Source of the DNA: an uncultured Kiritimatiellota bacterium
Lineage (GTDB): Bacteria; Verrucomicrobiota; Kiritimatiellia; RFP12; UBA1067
Assembly (NCBI GenBank): GCA_934675625.1
Contig: CAKURH010000024.1
Coordinates: 1 to 39,255, forward strand
Direction: 5' to 3'
DNA length: 39,255 nt
Positions 8,309-15,221 of the stretch are shown piece after piece (the first letter of the stretch is position 1; every line of letters starts with the position of its first letter). The notes beneath the pieces are model-generated. The model saw only the letters and a list, made by a program, of their open reading frames with translations. It searched no databases and was not told the origin of the DNA. The position numbers were made by a program, and so were the translations under genes.

Positions 8309-9454
8309 ATGAAACTCGAATTTCACCACAGCGGCCTTCAGTTCTTCTTCATCACGCTGACGCTCGAAGGCCGCCCCCAAATGCTCTCGCAGCTCGTCGA
8401 GGGCGAGGCGCGCCCCGTGCTGTTGCCGGCGGGCGAGGTGGTTCAGACCTTCTTGCGGGCGTTTCACGCCGTCTACCCCGCCGTGACGATTTCCAATCGC
8501 GTCATCATGCCCGACCATGTTCATTTTCTCATGATCGTGCACTATGACCAAGCGCCCGACTTCAACCCGCTTTGGGCCAGTTTCGCGCTCATGAAGGCGA
8601 TTGAGGCGGCTTGGGCCCAATCGAACGGGGGCCCGGCCCCCGCACCCCACGAGGCGGCGGCGCGCTTCGCCGAAACCCTCGCGCGCGAGCGGGCGATCGC
8701 CGCCCAGATTCAGCGGCTGACGCGCCAAGGCCTCACACGCGCCGAAGCCCTCGCGCGGCTGAACGGGGCGACAGCCCCCTTTCCTTCGCCGGGGGTTCGG
8801 GGGGCACCGCCCCCCGTCCGTTCCGTCCATTCCGTGCTTCGCTTCGACCGCCGCGCCTATATCGAGCTTTCGTTCGACTCGCGCCAGCTCAAGGCCATTC
8901 GCCGCTATATCAAGCTCAACCCGGCGCGCGCCCTCTGGAAACGCCGCCACCCTGATCGTTTTTTGCGCTTTGCTTCCATTCGCCACGCAATTCTCGACCC
9001 CACGCGCGTCTGGTCGGCGATGGGCAACCTCACCTTGCTCGGCTCGCCCTTTCTCGTTCACGCCCGCCTGACGCTCAAGAAGTCGCTCGCCGAACACGAG
9101 CCCACCATCGCCGAACTCGTCGAAAAGGCCCGTCGAGGCGCGGTGATCGTCAGCGGCTTTATTTCGCCGGGCGAAACCGAACTGCTCAAGCGGCTCAAGG
9201 CGACACCGAAAGCCCGCTTCGTCAAGATGCTGCCCTGCACCCTGCCGCCACGCTACGACCCCTCGGCCGAAGACTCGCGCGAACTCGCCGCCGACCGATT
9301 GCTTATTCTCTCGGGCTTCACCAACACGACGCCCCACATCTCGGCCCTTGCCATGCGCCGCGACCCCGCCGCCGCCCATCTCTTTCGCGCCAACTGCCTC
9401 GCGATGAACGACCTCGCCGCCGCGCTCTGCGAAAAGGCGCGCAAAAGGCCCTAA
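8309..9454 (+). CDS. REP-associated tyrosine transposase (RAYT, Y1_Tnp/HuH) with long C-terminal extension
   Basis: A 381-residue protein and the only plus-strand gene in the window. The HuH signature MPDHVHFL (metal-binding H70 and H72) and the segment FDRRAYIELSFDS...YIKLNPARALW (residues 179-210, probable catalytic Tyr184) identify the IS200-like RAYT family, which nicks REP palindromes. Known RAYTs are usually 150-250 residues. Here there is an insertion at about 106-176 coded partly by GC palindromes (see repeats) and a C-terminal extension (about 211-381) with AVIVSGFISPGETELLKRL and LAADRLLILSGF, which resembles the nucleotide-binding core of DprA/SLOG proteins; that resemblance is my inference. 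The start at 8309 fits the promoter; there is no flanking inverted repeat or second insertion-sequence gene. Confidence 0.85.
   Translation: MKLEFHHSGLQFFFITLTLEGRPQMLSQLVEGEARPVLLPAGEVVQTFLRAFHAVYPAVTISNRVIMPDHVHFLMIVHYDQAPDFNPLWASFALMKAIEAAWAQSNGGPAPAPHEAAARFAETLARERAIAAQIQRLTRQGLTRAEALARLNGATAPFPSPGVRGAPPPVRSVHSVLRFDRRAYIELSFDSRQLKAIRRYIKLNPARALWKRRHPDRFLRFASIRHAILDPTRVWSAMGNLTLLGSPFLVHARLTLKKSLAEHEPTIAELVEKARRGAVIVSGFISPGETELLKRLKATPKARFVKMLPCTLPPRYDPSAEDSRELAADRLLILSGFTNTTPHISALAMRRDPAAAHLFRANCLAMNDLAAALCEKARKRP
8627..8641. repeat. GC palindrome A inside the RAYT gene
   Basis: GGGGGCCCGGCCCCC forms a perfect GC-rich palindrome and is followed by GCACCCC. It codes for GGPAPAP within the RAYT insertion. 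It is similar in composition, not in exact sequence, to palindrome B. Confidence 0.6.
8785..8826. repeat. REP-like element B inside the RAYT gene
   Basis: The hairpin GGGGGGC-ACC-GCCCCCC (8799-8815) is preceded by GCCGGGGGTTC and followed by GTCCGTTC. The same block recurs downstream of the gene at 9499-9542. It is read in frame, giving PSPGVRGAPPPVRSV. Confidence 0.75.
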
Positions 9455-9498
9455 CCGACCGCCGCCGCGTAGGCGAGCGACTTCCGACTCGCCCTCTC

Positions 9499-9542
9499 CT
9501 CTGCCGAGGGTTCGGGGGGCGCAGTTCCCCGTCCGTTCTGTC
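9499..9542. repeat. REP-like element C downstream of the RAYT
   Basis: GCCGAGGGTTCGGGGGGC (9503-9520) ... CCCCGTCCGTTC matches element B at most positions, with a weaker hairpin. It lies 45 bp after the RAYT stop, next to another hairpin (GGCGAG 9472-9477 pairing with CTCGCC 9488-9493). Elements B and C are likely substrates or products of the RAYT, as is known for REP/RAYT pairs. Confidence 0.7.
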
Positions 9543-9586
9543 GCTGAGTACCTCATGCCGCGCTCGTCATTTCTTGAGCATGGAAC

Positions 9587-11044
9587 TCAGTTCGATCCTG
9601 GGCGGCAGAACAAACGGAACCCGCGGTTGCCCCAGACGCCAGACGGGTTACCGCCGCCGTTCCGACAGCCAAAGGCGCAGCTCGACGCATCGTGGTAGTA
9701 CGAGCCGCCGCACAGCACCCGGCTGGAATTGCCGCTCGAATAACGATTCAGGCACCACTCCCACACGTTGCCATGCACGTCGTAAAGTCCCCACGCATTC
9801 GCCGCGCGCGTACCAACGGGATGCGTCGTTCCGTCACTGTTCTTGGAATACCACGCAAAATCATCCAACCCTTCCTCGCTGTCGCCGCACAGCCATTTGG
9901 TCGTCACGCCCGCACGCGCCGCGTATTCCCATTCGGCTTCACTCGGCAAGTCGAACGTCGGAATCCCCGTCAGCACCCGAAGCGCACCCATGAAACTGTT
10001 CGCGTCGACCTCATTTGAACTCGGCCAGTCATACACGTCCGCATCGCCACGAATGCCATAGTACGGAATGTAGGCTTTCGGCTTGGTGCTGGTGCTCGTT
10101 CCGCCCATCACCTTCGCCCATTGCGCCTCAGTAATCTGGAAGACGCCTGCGTAATATGTGCCGTTCGGGGTGTCGATGCGCCGCAAAACAATCTTGTTCG
10201 TCTTGTACTCGTCGCCCCACTTGGATGGCGCCGAATCCATGTAGGTGACGGGGAAGTGGAAGTCGTTGCCGTTCAGGTCGATGACCATGTACAGGCCGTT
10301 GCCCATCGTCTGCGCGGCGGGGGCGGTCAGGCCTTTGATCATGTAACGGTGGTTGCCCGAATACGGCATCGACACACGGCGAATGCGCTCCACGGCGGCG
10401 ACGACCGCATGCGGCCATTGACAGCCCTTCCCCATCGCGTCACAGCCCATCTTGCCACGAATGAATTCGCCGACGTAACCGTCGCCCTGTAACACGTCGC
10501 CTTTGACAAGAATCCGCCCCTGCGCATCGCGCAGCCAACCGTCCTTCAACGTAAGATCGGCATCGCCGTCGGCATAAAGCCAGTAGAGCGCATCACGATA
10601 CTCGGCATCCGAAACGACGTTCGTCGAACATGTGACGGCGCCATAGCTCCCATGCGCCGGGATCGTGACGAGATCGAGCGGCACCAGTCCCTCATCGACT
10701 TCCTTCGCCAACACCTCGACCGCCACTTGCGCGAGGTCGACCTTCCAGTCTGCCGACACCTTCCACGCAAACGAGTTGACCGTATTCGCGGACACGCTGT
10801 CGCCGACGACACTCCCTTCCAAGAACGTCGACGGACGCACGACGTTCGCGAAACTCCGCACACCGTTCTCAAAGGCGAGTGCGCGTACGTTCACTTTGTC
10901 GTTTGCGCTCGTCACTTTGTAGGATACATCCATCACCGTCGGATCAGTCGTACGCATTTGCGTAGATAGAATCTCAACTTTCGGTTTTGCAACCGCGCCA
11001 AACACCATCAGTGAACAGGCCATGAGGCCAATTTTCTTATGCAT
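9587..11044 (-). CDS. Secreted SUMF1/formylglycine-enzyme-domain protein
   Basis: A 485-residue protein with signal peptide (MHKKIGLMACSLMVFGAVA). Residues about 20-115 form a beta-rich N-terminal module with counterpart in the SUMF1 gene at 33998-35330. The C-terminal half is a SUMF1-type C-type-lectin-like fold: GVFQITEAQWAKVMGG, FDLPSEAEWEYAARAG, WGLYDVHGNVWEWCL, RVLCGGSYYHD and GNRGFRLFCRP. The Cys pair of true formylglycine-generating enzymes is not clearly conserved; most bacterial secreted SUMF1 proteins are structural or of unknown role. The ATG at 11044 was chosen over upstream codons because it begins the signal peptide; the upstream frame enters the preceding membrane-protein gene. 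It lies 20 bp after that gene and is probably co-transcribed with it. Confidence 0.85.
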   Translation of the reverse strand: MHKKIGLMACSLMVFGAVAKPKVEILSTQMRTTDPTVMDVSYKVTSANDKVNVRALAFENGVRSFANVVRPSTFLEGSVVGDSVSANTVNSFAWKVSADWKVDLAQVAVEVLAKEVDEGLVPLDLVTIPAHGSYGAVTCSTNVVSDAEYRDALYWLYADGDADLTLKDGWLRDAQGRILVKGDVLQGDGYVGEFIRGKMGCDAMGKGCQWPHAVVAAVERIRRVSMPYSGNHRYMIKGLTAPAAQTMGNGLYMVIDLNGNDFHFPVTYMDSAPSKWGDEYKTNKIVLRRIDTPNGTYYAGVFQITEAQWAKVMGGTSTSTKPKAYIPYYGIRGDADVYDWPSSNEVDANSFMGALRVLTGIPTFDLPSEAEWEYAARAGVTTKWLCGDSEEGLDDFAWYSKNSDGTTHPVGTRAANAWGLYDVHGNVWEWCLNRYSSGNSSRVLCGGSYYHDASSCAFGCRNGGGNPSGVWGNRGFRLFCRPGSN

Positions 11045-11064
11045 TTTTATTTCTTTCTTTCGTC

Positions 11065-11733
11065 TTAAAGGCTCGAACTCTTCGCCATTTTTGTTAGCAT
11101 GACAAAAACGACAACAGAAATTGACAAGAACAGCGCAAGTGCAATGGGAATCCCATAGATTTCGACCATTTCCAAGGCCATCTGAGCCCCCACAACCAAT
11201 GAAAGGATATGAAGGACACTTAATGCGCACCATCCGACAAGCGAAACGACACCAATGGAAACTGCAACCCGCGACACGGAATAGTGTCCGCCCACCGTGG
11301 AAAGCAAACTGTCATTGAAATCGAACAACTCCAATTTCTTTTCCGCCTCTGGCGAATAGACCGCACCAAAGGCGGCATTGGCACGGACTGAATCACTCGC
11401 AAAGGCCGAATCTGGCTGGCCTTCTTGAAAAGCCATCAACGCCGCTTCGTAGTTTTCATACCACATTTTCGAGCCCTTGAGCATCATGCACCACAAGGCG
11501 GAAAAAACCATCCCAAAGCAACACAGTCCAACGCCCAACAGGTTAAAGGGCGTCCAACGGCCCGTGCATCCATGCTCAAAGACACTCATGACAAGATAAC
11601 CATACCCCGTATAGGTCACAGCCAAGAAGACACCAAGCAGGGCAGACCTTTGCCAAAGCGTCGTAAGTTCAAACTCACGGCACTTCCAAAGCGTCTTGTA
11701 GATGTCACGGCTTGTAATCGGATCATCCCTCAT
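11065..11733 (-). CDS. Four-helix membrane protein, RipA-family-like
   Basis: A 222-residue protein with hydrophobic segments at about 28-50, 62-84, 157-180 and 188-212. The N-terminal stretch CREFELTTLWQRSALLG followed by VTYTGYG resembles the RipA family of octameric cytoplasmic-membrane proteins (named after the Francisella protein needed for intracellular growth); I judge this from the pattern only. The cytoplasmic loop between helices 2 and 3 is charged (PEAEKKLELFDFND). The start codon overlaps the stop of the upstream gene (ATGA), so the two are coupled and may form a complex. Confidence 0.65.
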   Translation of the reverse strand: MRDDPITSRDIYKTLWKCREFELTTLWQRSALLGVFLAVTYTGYGYLVMSVFEHGCTGRWTPFNLLGVGLCCFGMVFSALWCMMLKGSKMWYENYEAALMAFQEGQPDSAFASDSVRANAAFGAVYSPEAEKKLELFDFNDSLLSTVGGHYSVSRVAVSIGVVSLVGWCALSVLHILSLVVGAQMALEMVEIYGIPIALALFLSISVVVFVMLTKMAKSSSL

Positions 11734-12245
11734 TTCAGCCCCTTCGTGCTTTGCAAGGCTTCAAGCGAATAAACGACATTTGAGCCAACGCTAAACCGCG
11801 TCGCCACGCGCTCTTCCTTGACCGATCTCTGCAACGCAAGCCAACCTAAAAGATGAAACAGGGTAAATATAATGCAAAGAAAAATGATTGTCCCACCGAC
11901 TATCTTGAGAATATCAGCCCACCCTGCACAAAACGGCTTCTCAACCTCATGTTCGATTCCAACCTCAACATAGTTCAAATACTTTTCGTCGGTCCTATTC
12001 GTTACATTCCCCTGATCGGTCGTGATGCGTTCCGTCAGGATGTGCTTCATGCAACTCTGAATCCGCGTCGTCTTCTTTTTATTCTTCAGCACGAGGTTGA
12101 ACGTGCAAGGTAGGTTTTGCAAATCGGTTGTTATGCCCTTTTGTTCAAGCAGTGCCTTGTCGAGAGTCGGCGTCTTGAATTGATTCAGACACTCGACAAC
12201 CTCCTTCAGAACGTCTGAAAATGAAAGGCTCTTCTCATCACTCAT
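11730..12245 (-). CDS. Hypothetical single-span membrane protein
   Basis: A 171-residue protein not recognised. It has an N-terminal soluble part (about 1-100) rich in Lys/Thr, one strongly hydrophobic segment (WADILKIVGGTIIFLCIIFT, about 110-135) and a short C-terminal tail. The ATG at 12245 (MSDEKSL) was chosen over an upstream start at 12329, which would add an Arg-rich leader read out of a structured region; a GAGAG-type ribosome site precedes it. Composition is more AT-rich than the neighbours, as for the downstream RipA-like gene, suggesting a different origin. It overlaps the RipA-like gene by 4 bp. Confidence 0.6.
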   Translation of the reverse strand: MSDEKSLSFSDVLKEVVECLNQFKTPTLDKALLEQKGITTDLQNLPCTFNLVLKNKKKTTRIQSCMKHILTERITTDQGNVTNRTDEKYLNYVEVGIEHEVEKPFCAGWADILKIVGGTIIFLCIIFTLFHLLGWLALQRSVKEERVATRFSVGSNVVYSLEALQSTKGLK

Positions 12246-12340
12246 CAACACACTCTCTTTTTCTCCCACGCCGCCATTGACAAGGCGCGGCCGCTCTCGG
12301 CGCAGGAAAATAGAACGGCGCACCCTCAAGATTCCTATCT

Positions 12341-12461
12341 CGCCGGAGGCACCGCTAAGAGCCTATGCTGAAACATGAATAGAGAGTGCGTCGTGTGTGA
12401 ATGACACACGCACGCACAGCTCGTATTTCACTTCAGCAATAGAAATTAGCGGTTTCCGGCG
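12341..12461. repeat. 121-nt long imperfect inverted repeat
   Basis: The outer arms CGCCGGA (12341-12347) and TCCGGCG (12455-12461), then ACCGCTAA/TTAGCGGT, TATGCTGAA/TTCAGCAATA and finally GTGCGTCGTGTGT/ACACACGCACGCAC pair in nested order around the loop GAATG near 12400. The nested order over the whole length shows a single folded element. It could be part of a structured RNA with the neighbouring element at 12470-12743, a small non-autonomous mobile element, or a leader of the gene starting at 12245. It has no T-run on either strand that would make it a standard terminator. Confidence 0.75.
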
Positions 12462-12469
12462 AAGTTACT

Positions 12470-12743
12470 TTACGTACTGTTGCGTACGCTGCCCGCCGTC
12501 GCGCCTTGCGGCGTTTCGGCGGACAGGCCGGATCCTTTTGGGATTCCCGGCCCCTTGGTTCGGCTGTCCTTTGCGGCGACAGCCTCTTCCAAGGTTCTGC
12601 CCTCCGTTCCGACACGGCAGGTTGCCCTGCCACGCAAGAACTTCAGGCCGGTGGCCGACGTCAGGTGCCCGTCAGCCGTTGTCAAAGAGCCATCACGGTT
12701 TGACCCGTGTGTCAGGCGAAGCACCACTCGCCCAACAAAATCT
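12470..12743 (-). ncRNA. Candidate structured non-coding RNA of unknown family
   Basis: Downstream of a near-consensus promoter, the minus strand can fold into a row of hairpins: GGCGA/TCGCC near the 5' end, CACGG-GTCAAA-CCGTG, GCTGACG/CGTCGGC, GGCAGG-GCAA-CCTGCC (a GNRA tetraloop), GGCTGTC/GACAGCC, GCCGGGAATCC-CAAAA-GGATCCGGC, GCC-GCAA-GGC within a CCGCCG/CGGCGG stem, and CGTAC/GTACG. Such density of stable stems with GNRA loops is typical of large bacterial structured RNAs. No RNase P, tmRNA, 6S or SRP signature was recognised. An 85-codon reading frame covers it but starts with GTG, lacks a ribosome site and has low-complexity content. The 3' end is uncertain; the 121-nt hairpin at 12341-12461 may belong to it. 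Candidate families worth testing are HEARO/omega RNA and Acido-Lenti-1, without claim. Confidence 0.6.
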
Positions 12744-12749
12744 GCGCAA

Positions 12750-12779
12750 ATTATACCACTTTCCGTCCAACCCCGTCAA
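12750..12779 (-). promoter_or_regulatory. Strong sigma70-type promoter of the candidate RNA
   Basis: On the minus strand TTGACG (12779-12774) is followed after 18 bp by TATAAT (12755-12750), with a TG one base before the -10 box (extended -10). Transcription would begin near 12743. It is the best promoter match in the window and does not lead to a plausible protein start. Confidence 0.75.
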
Positions 12780-12796
12780 ATCGGCAAGTTGCCTCC

Positions 12797-13129
12797 TTAC
12801 CCTCTCTCCATGTTGGCGAGTTCCGTCTCAATCTCCTCAATGGTCGGTAACTGGCTCTTGAAGTCGTCCGGTACCTTGCACAGAAGTTCTGTAGTTTGAT
12901 GATGTCCCCACGGAATCTGAAAAATCTTATTTGCAACAACTTGTTGCAAATTCATTTCATCTATCACACTCTGAAGGCGCAGATTATTCGATCCCCGTTC
13001 TGCCACACCTTGTGACGGATTTGGCCAAGTGGCATCCAATTTTGCAACAAGTTGTTGAAAAATTGGGTCAGGAGCATATAAGCAAAAGAAATCCTTGCAA
13101 TATTTGCTATTTCGACGACGTCGCAACGA
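12797..13129 (-). pseudogene. Remnant of a YhcG/DUF1016-type PDDEXK nuclease gene
   Basis: A frame of about 110 codons holds recognisable pieces of the YhcG/DUF1016 family: IFQQLVAKL from the N-terminal half, IPWGHH from the conserved middle motif, and LPTIEEIETELANM, the usual C-terminal end. The catalytic PDDEXK domain that normally lies between IPWGH and the end (well over 100 residues) is missing, so this is a product of internal deletion. The 5' end is truncated near 13114-13129 where it overlaps the end of the membrane protein gene. It suggests an earlier mobile or defence-type insertion at this site. Intact family members are about 330-370 residues. Confidence 0.7.
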
Positions 13130-14729
13130 CCGCACGCAACGCGCAGACGATCACGGCGACCGAGCCCAGCAGCGACAGGCAGCCGAGCCACGCCGCGATT
13201 GTCCACGGCGGCAGCGGTTCGTTTGACGGCTTGCGCGGCGTCAGCACCTCGACGAGGTAGAGGTCAGGGTTTCCAAGATAGTTCGCGAGCGAGACGACGG
13301 CTCCGCGCTTCACCATCTCCGCCACCTGCGGATTCGCAAAGTCCGTGCGCCGCAAGACGCTCATCTGCATGTCGCTGTTCGTCTGCCGCACACGCCGCAA
13401 ATCGACGGGCGCGCAGTAGATTCGATCGTTGCGCGCGAGGTCAATCGCCCCGAACAGCACGACCGCACCGACGATCAGCCACCCGTGACGGCCCTTCAGC
13501 CACGCACGATTCAGCAGCCCCTCGATCCCGTACGCCGCCAAGACGCAGAGGCAGAGTTCCGTCAGGTGATGCCACTTGACGGGCGCGCGCAGGTAGTCGC
13601 CGAACGGCAGCGCATACACGAGGCGATAGACCGGCTCGCAAAAACGTCCGAGCGAAAACAGGTAGAAGACGACGGCGGCAAGGGAAAAGAAGAGGCAGTC
13701 CCGTCCCGTGCGGAAGCGCCAGCCGAACGCGACGCCCGCCAGCGCCAGCAGGCACGTCACCCAGCCGACATAAAGCGAATGCTGACGGTAGTTGCCCTGC
13801 GCGGCGTCTTTCGGACGCCCCAGCGCGCCCGTATAGGGCCGAACGCCCGTCCCGTACCGCGAGCCGATCGAAAGCGTCAGCGGACAGCTCGTGTCGCCAT
13901 TGAGGCGCGGGATGACGAACTCCGCCGTCTCGTCTGGCGGTAGCGACCAGTTCGTCACGAAAACCCAACGCTTTTCCGCCTCGTCCTTCACCGACGCGGC
14001 GGCGACCGTCTCGCCCGACGCAATCTGCTTGTCGCGCCCCGCGAGGTCGTTCACGAGCGCAAAGCGGAAACTCGGCGCGCCCACAACGAAGAACACGCCC
14101 GCCGCGAGCAGCGTCCCCTTCCACGGGAACTTCCGTTCGCGCACACAGCACCAGACAAAATAAAGCCCCGTCAGCACCGTGAAAAGCAGCCAGAGGTCGG
14201 CCTGGTAGAAGCTTCCCCACGCCGTGCAGGCACCGAGCAAGAGCCAATGGCGCAGCTTCCCCTTGCGCACGGCGCGATCGGCCAATCCGAACGCGAAGAC
14301 GCCGTAGGTCATCCAGACGAACCAGCCGCCGTGTCCGGCGGAGAAAAGCGTAGACCAGTAGCCGCAGAACGCAAGCAGCAGCCCCGCCCCGTAGGATGCC
14401 AATGGGGACAGGCCCCGTCCGCGCAGGAAGTACGCAAGCCCCAGCCCCGCACAATAAAGCGAAAAGGCGTACTTCAGCTCCTGGCAGAAGTAGGGCGAGA
14501 ACAGGAGGCCGTCCCAGAGGATGTCGCTTGGAATGAACTTGCCGGACGTCAAGAACTTTCGCACGGACTTCGCCCAGTAGTCCGCATACGCCATCGGGTG
14601 GACGATCGTGTCGTCCGGCATGACCGGCGCGAAGTCGAGCGACCACGTGCCCCAAAAGACGAACGCCGCCAACCCCGCAAATACGGCGGTGAAGGCGGCG
14701 AACCACGCAAACTTCCGCGACAGCCGCAT
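13107..14729 (-). CDS. Polytopic membrane protein (YfhO-like)
   Basis: A 540-residue protein with about 11-13 hydrophobic segments spread over its length and periplasmic-like loops, e.g. between about 235 and 310 (RPYTGALGRPKDAAQG). The N-terminal loop after the first helix contains acidic residues (MPDDTIVHPMAYADYW), as in GT-C glycosyltransferases and YfhO-like proteins, where a D/E in the first loop binds the donor. Late motif LRAPVKWHHLTELCLCVLAAYG resembles the R[AV]P.R[FY] region of YfhO. The ATG directly follows the TAA of the V-ATPase K gene (TAAATG), so it is probably in the same transcript. A role in lipid-linked glycan transfer is possible, not shown. Confidence 0.6.
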   Translation of the reverse strand: MRLSRKFAWFAAFTAVFAGLAAFVFWGTWSLDFAPVMPDDTIVHPMAYADYWAKSVRKFLTSGKFIPSDILWDGLLFSPYFCQELKYAFSLYCAGLGLAYFLRGRGLSPLASYGAGLLLAFCGYWSTLFSAGHGGWFVWMTYGVFAFGLADRAVRKGKLRHWLLLGACTAWGSFYQADLWLLFTVLTGLYFVWCCVRERKFPWKGTLLAAGVFFVVGAPSFRFALVNDLAGRDKQIASGETVAAASVKDEAEKRWVFVTNWSLPPDETAEFVIPRLNGDTSCPLTLSIGSRYGTGVRPYTGALGRPKDAAQGNYRQHSLYVGWVTCLLALAGVAFGWRFRTGRDCLFFSLAAVVFYLFSLGRFCEPVYRLVYALPFGDYLRAPVKWHHLTELCLCVLAAYGIEGLLNRAWLKGRHGWLIVGAVVLFGAIDLARNDRIYCAPVDLRRVRQTNSDMQMSVLRRTDFANPQVAEMVKRGAVVSLANYLGNPDLYLVEVLTPRKPSNEPLPPWTIAAWLGCLSLLGSVAVIVCALRAVVATSSK

Positions 14730-15182
14730 TTACCCGATCTTGCCGACCGCGATGAGCGTGAACACCATCGTGAAGATCGCGACCGTCTCGACGATGCCGA
14801 GCGCGGCGAGGTAGTTCGTGAAGCCCTGGTTCGTTTCGGCTTGCGCATCGCACGCCGCCGCGCCCGCGCGGCCCTGCAGGAGCGCCGAGGCGCCAATCGC
14901 GAAGCCCGAGAAGATGCCGAGCACGAGGCACGGGATGCCCGCGCCCTCGACGCTGAGCTTGCCGAACAGCGTGAACATGAGAATCATGCCGTAGAGCGTC
15001 TGCGTGATCGGCGCGCCGACGAACGACAGGAGCAGGAACGGCGCCGGCTTGCCCGCCGCGTAGCACTTCTTCCAGGCCCCCACCGCCGCGCTCGCGGCCA
15101 GACCCGTGCCCAGCGCCGAACCCGCGCCGGAAAGACCCAAGCAGGCGATCGCGCCCGCGACAATCATTGCTGCATCATTCAT
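14730..15182 (-). CDS. atpK: V-type ATPase subunit K (proteolipid rotor ring)
   Basis: A 150-residue, four-helix duplicated proteolipid that forms the membrane rotor ring of V/A-type ATPases. Gly-rich helices 1 and 3 (AIACLGLSGAGSALGTGLAA; GIFSGFAIGASALLQG) alternate with ion-binding helices 2 and 4 (GAPITQTLYGMILMF; GIVETVAIFTMVF). The Na+ ligands known in Enterococcus hirae NtpK (T64, Q65, Y68, Q110, E139) have matches here at T60, Q61, Y64, Q103 and E132 with conserved spacing, so the ring probably carries Na+; this is prediction from the family. The ATG at 15182 has an AAGGAG site. The gene lies 39 bp after subunit I and immediately before the YfhO-like gene. Confidence 0.93.
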   Translation of the reverse strand: MNDAAMIVAGAIACLGLSGAGSALGTGLAASAAVGAWKKCYAAGKPAPFLLLSFVGAPITQTLYGMILMFTLFGKLSVEGAGIPCLVLGIFSGFAIGASALLQGRAGAAACDAQAETNQGFTNYLAALGIVETVAIFTMVFTLIAVGKIG

Positions 15183-15221
15183 TTTTCTGTTCTCCTTTTT
15201 CTGTTTTTCGAGACGGTTGAC

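Noticed and set aside
8087..9556. Minus-strand frame of 489 codons over the RAYT
   Set aside because: The plus strand has a promoter, HuH motif and RAYT family signature; the minus product matches nothing and ends inside the scaffoldin start.
9587..11044. Active formylglycine-generating (sulfatase-maturing) enzyme
   Set aside because: The C-terminal Cys residues do not match the catalytic pair pattern and no sulfatase gene is nearby; left as SUMF1-domain protein.
12470..12727. 85-codon frame over the candidate RNA
   Set aside because: GTG start without ribosome site and the sequence is explained by paired hairpins; kept open as the refuting test for the RNA.
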